From contig DDWE01000027.1 in assembly GCA_002345625.1 (NCBI GenBank), positions 13,257-21,881 on the forward strand: a stretch of DNA of 8,625 nt, written 5' to 3'. Of the stretch, positions 7,275 through 8,625 are shown one piece after another (the first letter of the stretch is position 1; each line of letters begins with the position of its first letter). The translations under genes were made by a program, and so were the position numbers. The DNA comes from Desulfuromonadaceae bacterium UBA2294. GTDB lineage: Bacteria; Desulfobacterota; Desulfuromonadia; Desulfuromonadales; UBA2294. The notes under the pieces were generated by a model. The model was given only the letters and a program-made list of their open reading frames with translations. It had not been told where the DNA came from and ran no database searches.

Positions 7275-8625
7275 ATGAAACACGCCGATTTCGTTCATTT
7301 GCACCTGCACAGCCAGTACAGCCTGCTCGATGGGGCGATCAAGATCCCTGATCTGGTCAAACGCGCCCACGACCTGCATATGCCGGCGGTGGCGGTGACC
7401 GATCATGGCAACATGTTCGGCGCTATCGAGTTTTTTCTCGAGGCGAACAAAGTCGGGGTGAAGCCGATTATCGGTTGTGAGATCTACGTCGCACCGGGCT
7501 CACGTCACGACAAATCGGGGGTGCGGGTCTCAGGTGAAGCCTCGAATCACCTGCTGCTGCTGGCGATGAACCACACCGGTTACCGCAACCTCTGCCGGCT
7601 GGTCTCGGCCGCCTACCGTGAGGGGTTCTACTACAGGCCACGGGTTGACTGGGAACTATTGACTCAATGCAACGAGGGGGTCATTGCGATGAGCGCCTGT
7701 CTCGGCGGCGAGGTCCCGCAGCTGCTGTTGCAGAACCGCTTCGACGACGCATTGCGCCGCAGTCAGGAGATTGCCACCGTCTTTGACGATGGCCGCTTCT
7801 ACCTTGAACTGCAGGAAAACTACATCCCCGAGCAGAAGATCGCCAACGACGGCCTGATCCGGATCGCCCGCGAGGCCGGTCTGCCTCTGGTGGCGACCAA
7901 CGATTGCCACTACCTGACCCGCGAGAACGCTTACGCCCACGAAGTTCTGCTCTGCATCCAGACCGGCAAGACCATGGATGACAAGGAGCGGATGCGGTTT
8001 CACAACGACGAGTTCTACATGAAGACGCCGCAGGAGATGGCGGCTCTGTTCGCTCACGTCCCTGAGGCGCTGCGCAGCACGGTGGAGATCGCCGAGCGTT
8101 GTAACCTTGAACTCGATTTCAAGACCTACCACTTTCCGCAATACGAAAAACCGGCCGAACAGACTCTCGACGAAGCGCTGCGCGAACAGTCGCGCGCCGG
8201 TCTCGAGGAACGCCTCGCTGTTATCCGTCAGCTGCGCCCCGATTTCTCGGCCGATGACGAAACCCGCTACCGTGAACGCCTTGAGGTCGAACTCAACTGC
8301 ATTGAGCAGATGGGTTTCCCCGGCTATTTGCTCATCGTCGCTGATTTTATCAACTGGGCCAAGGATCACGGCATCCCGGTCGGTCCGGGTCGCGGCAGCG
8401 CCGCCGGCAGCCTGGTCTGCTACGCCATCCGCATCACCGATATCGACCCGCTCCCCTACCACCTGTTGTTTGAGCGTTTCCTGAACCCGGAACGCGTCTC
8501 CATGCCGGATATCGACGTTGACTTCTGTATCTATGGCCGGGAGAAGGTCATCGATTACGTGCGCAACAAGTACGGCACGGAGAACGTCGCCCAGATCATC
8601 ACCTTCGGCACCATGCAGGCCAAGG
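7275..8625 (+). CDS. dnaE: DNA polymerase III alpha subunit, N-terminal part (3' end outside window)
   Basis: DnaE is the catalytic subunit of the replicative polymerase. The 450 complete codons in the window are open throughout. The PHP domain starts at once ([15 protein letters not shown], residues 6-20, and VTDHGNMFG). The polymerase core follows, with [12 protein letters not shown] and then PDIDVDF at residues 411-417, which holds two of the three catalytic aspartates. The PHP histidines and the absence of a PolC-type exonuclease insertion place it in the DnaE rather than PolC class. The gene runs off the right edge at about 40% of the normal 1,150-1,200 residues. ATG at 7275 gives the usual N-terminus, but no Shine-Dalgarno sequence lies in the 20 nt upstream, which are the tail of the heptamer element. 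It follows maf in the same direction. Confidence 0.97.
   Translation, partial: MKHADFVHLHLHSQYSLLDGAIKIPDLVKRAHDLHMPAVAVTDHGNMFGAIEFFLEANKVGVKPIIGCEIYVAPGSRHDKSGVRVSGEASNHLLLLAMNHTGYRNLCRLVSAAYREGFYYRPRVDWELLTQCNEGVIAMSACLGGEVPQLLLQNRFDDALRRSQEIATVFDDGRFYLELQENYIPEQKIANDGLIRIAREAGLPLVATNDCHYLTRENAYAHEVLLCIQTGKTMDDKERMRFHNDEFYMKTPQEMAALFAHVPEALRSTVEIAERCNLELDFKTYHFPQYEKPAEQTLDEALREQSRAGLEERLAVIRQLRPDFSADDETRYRERLEVELNCIEQMGFPGYLLIVADFINWAKDHGIPVGPGRGSAAGSLVCYAIRITDIDPLPYHLLFERFLNPERVSMPDIDVDFCIYGREKVIDYVRNKYGTENVAQIITFGTMQAK

Overview
The window looks like core chromosome of a Deltaproteobacterium of the Geobacter/Pelobacter/Desulfuromonas kind. This is inferred from the style of the encoded proteins, the GC-rich coding sequence (about 67% by hand count over 1621-1740), and spacers rich in short tandem and inverted repeats. 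No rRNA or tRNA gene, CRISPR array, transposase or phage gene was seen. All recognisable intact genes are on the + strand.

Layout. 1-443: 3' part of an M42 family metallo-aminopeptidase gene, closed by an intrinsic terminator (451-488). 444-767: a spacer with a candidate promoter, a perfect 9-bp inverted repeat, and a large imperfect hairpin whose arms are built from 9-nt tandem repeats. 768-4300: the GMP branch of purine synthesis, guaB (IMP dehydrogenase) and guaA (GMP synthase). It is interrupted by a small S23/four-helix-bundle gene (2337-2696) flanked by heptanucleotide arrays in inverted orientation. 4321-4352: a terminator that could work in both directions. 4382-4558 on the - strand: a start-less remnant resembling the C-terminus of a monohaem cytochrome c. 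4606-7089: a MazG/dCTPase-like nucleotide pyrophosphohydrolase, a WYL-domain regulator overlapping it by 11 nt, an unrecognised 121-aa protein, and a Maf/YceF nucleotide pyrophosphatase. 7090-7274: a second inverted heptamer-array element, with no gene inside. 7275-end: 5' part of dnaE (DNA polymerase III alpha).

How the genes relate. GuaB and GuaA convert IMP to XMP to GMP. The MazG-like and Maf enzymes hydrolyse non-canonical or surplus nucleotides, and the replicative polymerase lies directly downstream, so the window leans towards nucleotide supply, nucleotide-pool cleaning and replication.

The most unusual content lies between the genes. Three spacers carry short-tandem-repeat arrays arranged as inverted arms. 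One encloses an S23 gene and supplies its ribosome-binding site, the end of its coding sequence and its stop codon. The other two enclose no gene. This suggests a family of repeat-armed elements, some carrying a cargo gene and some empty.
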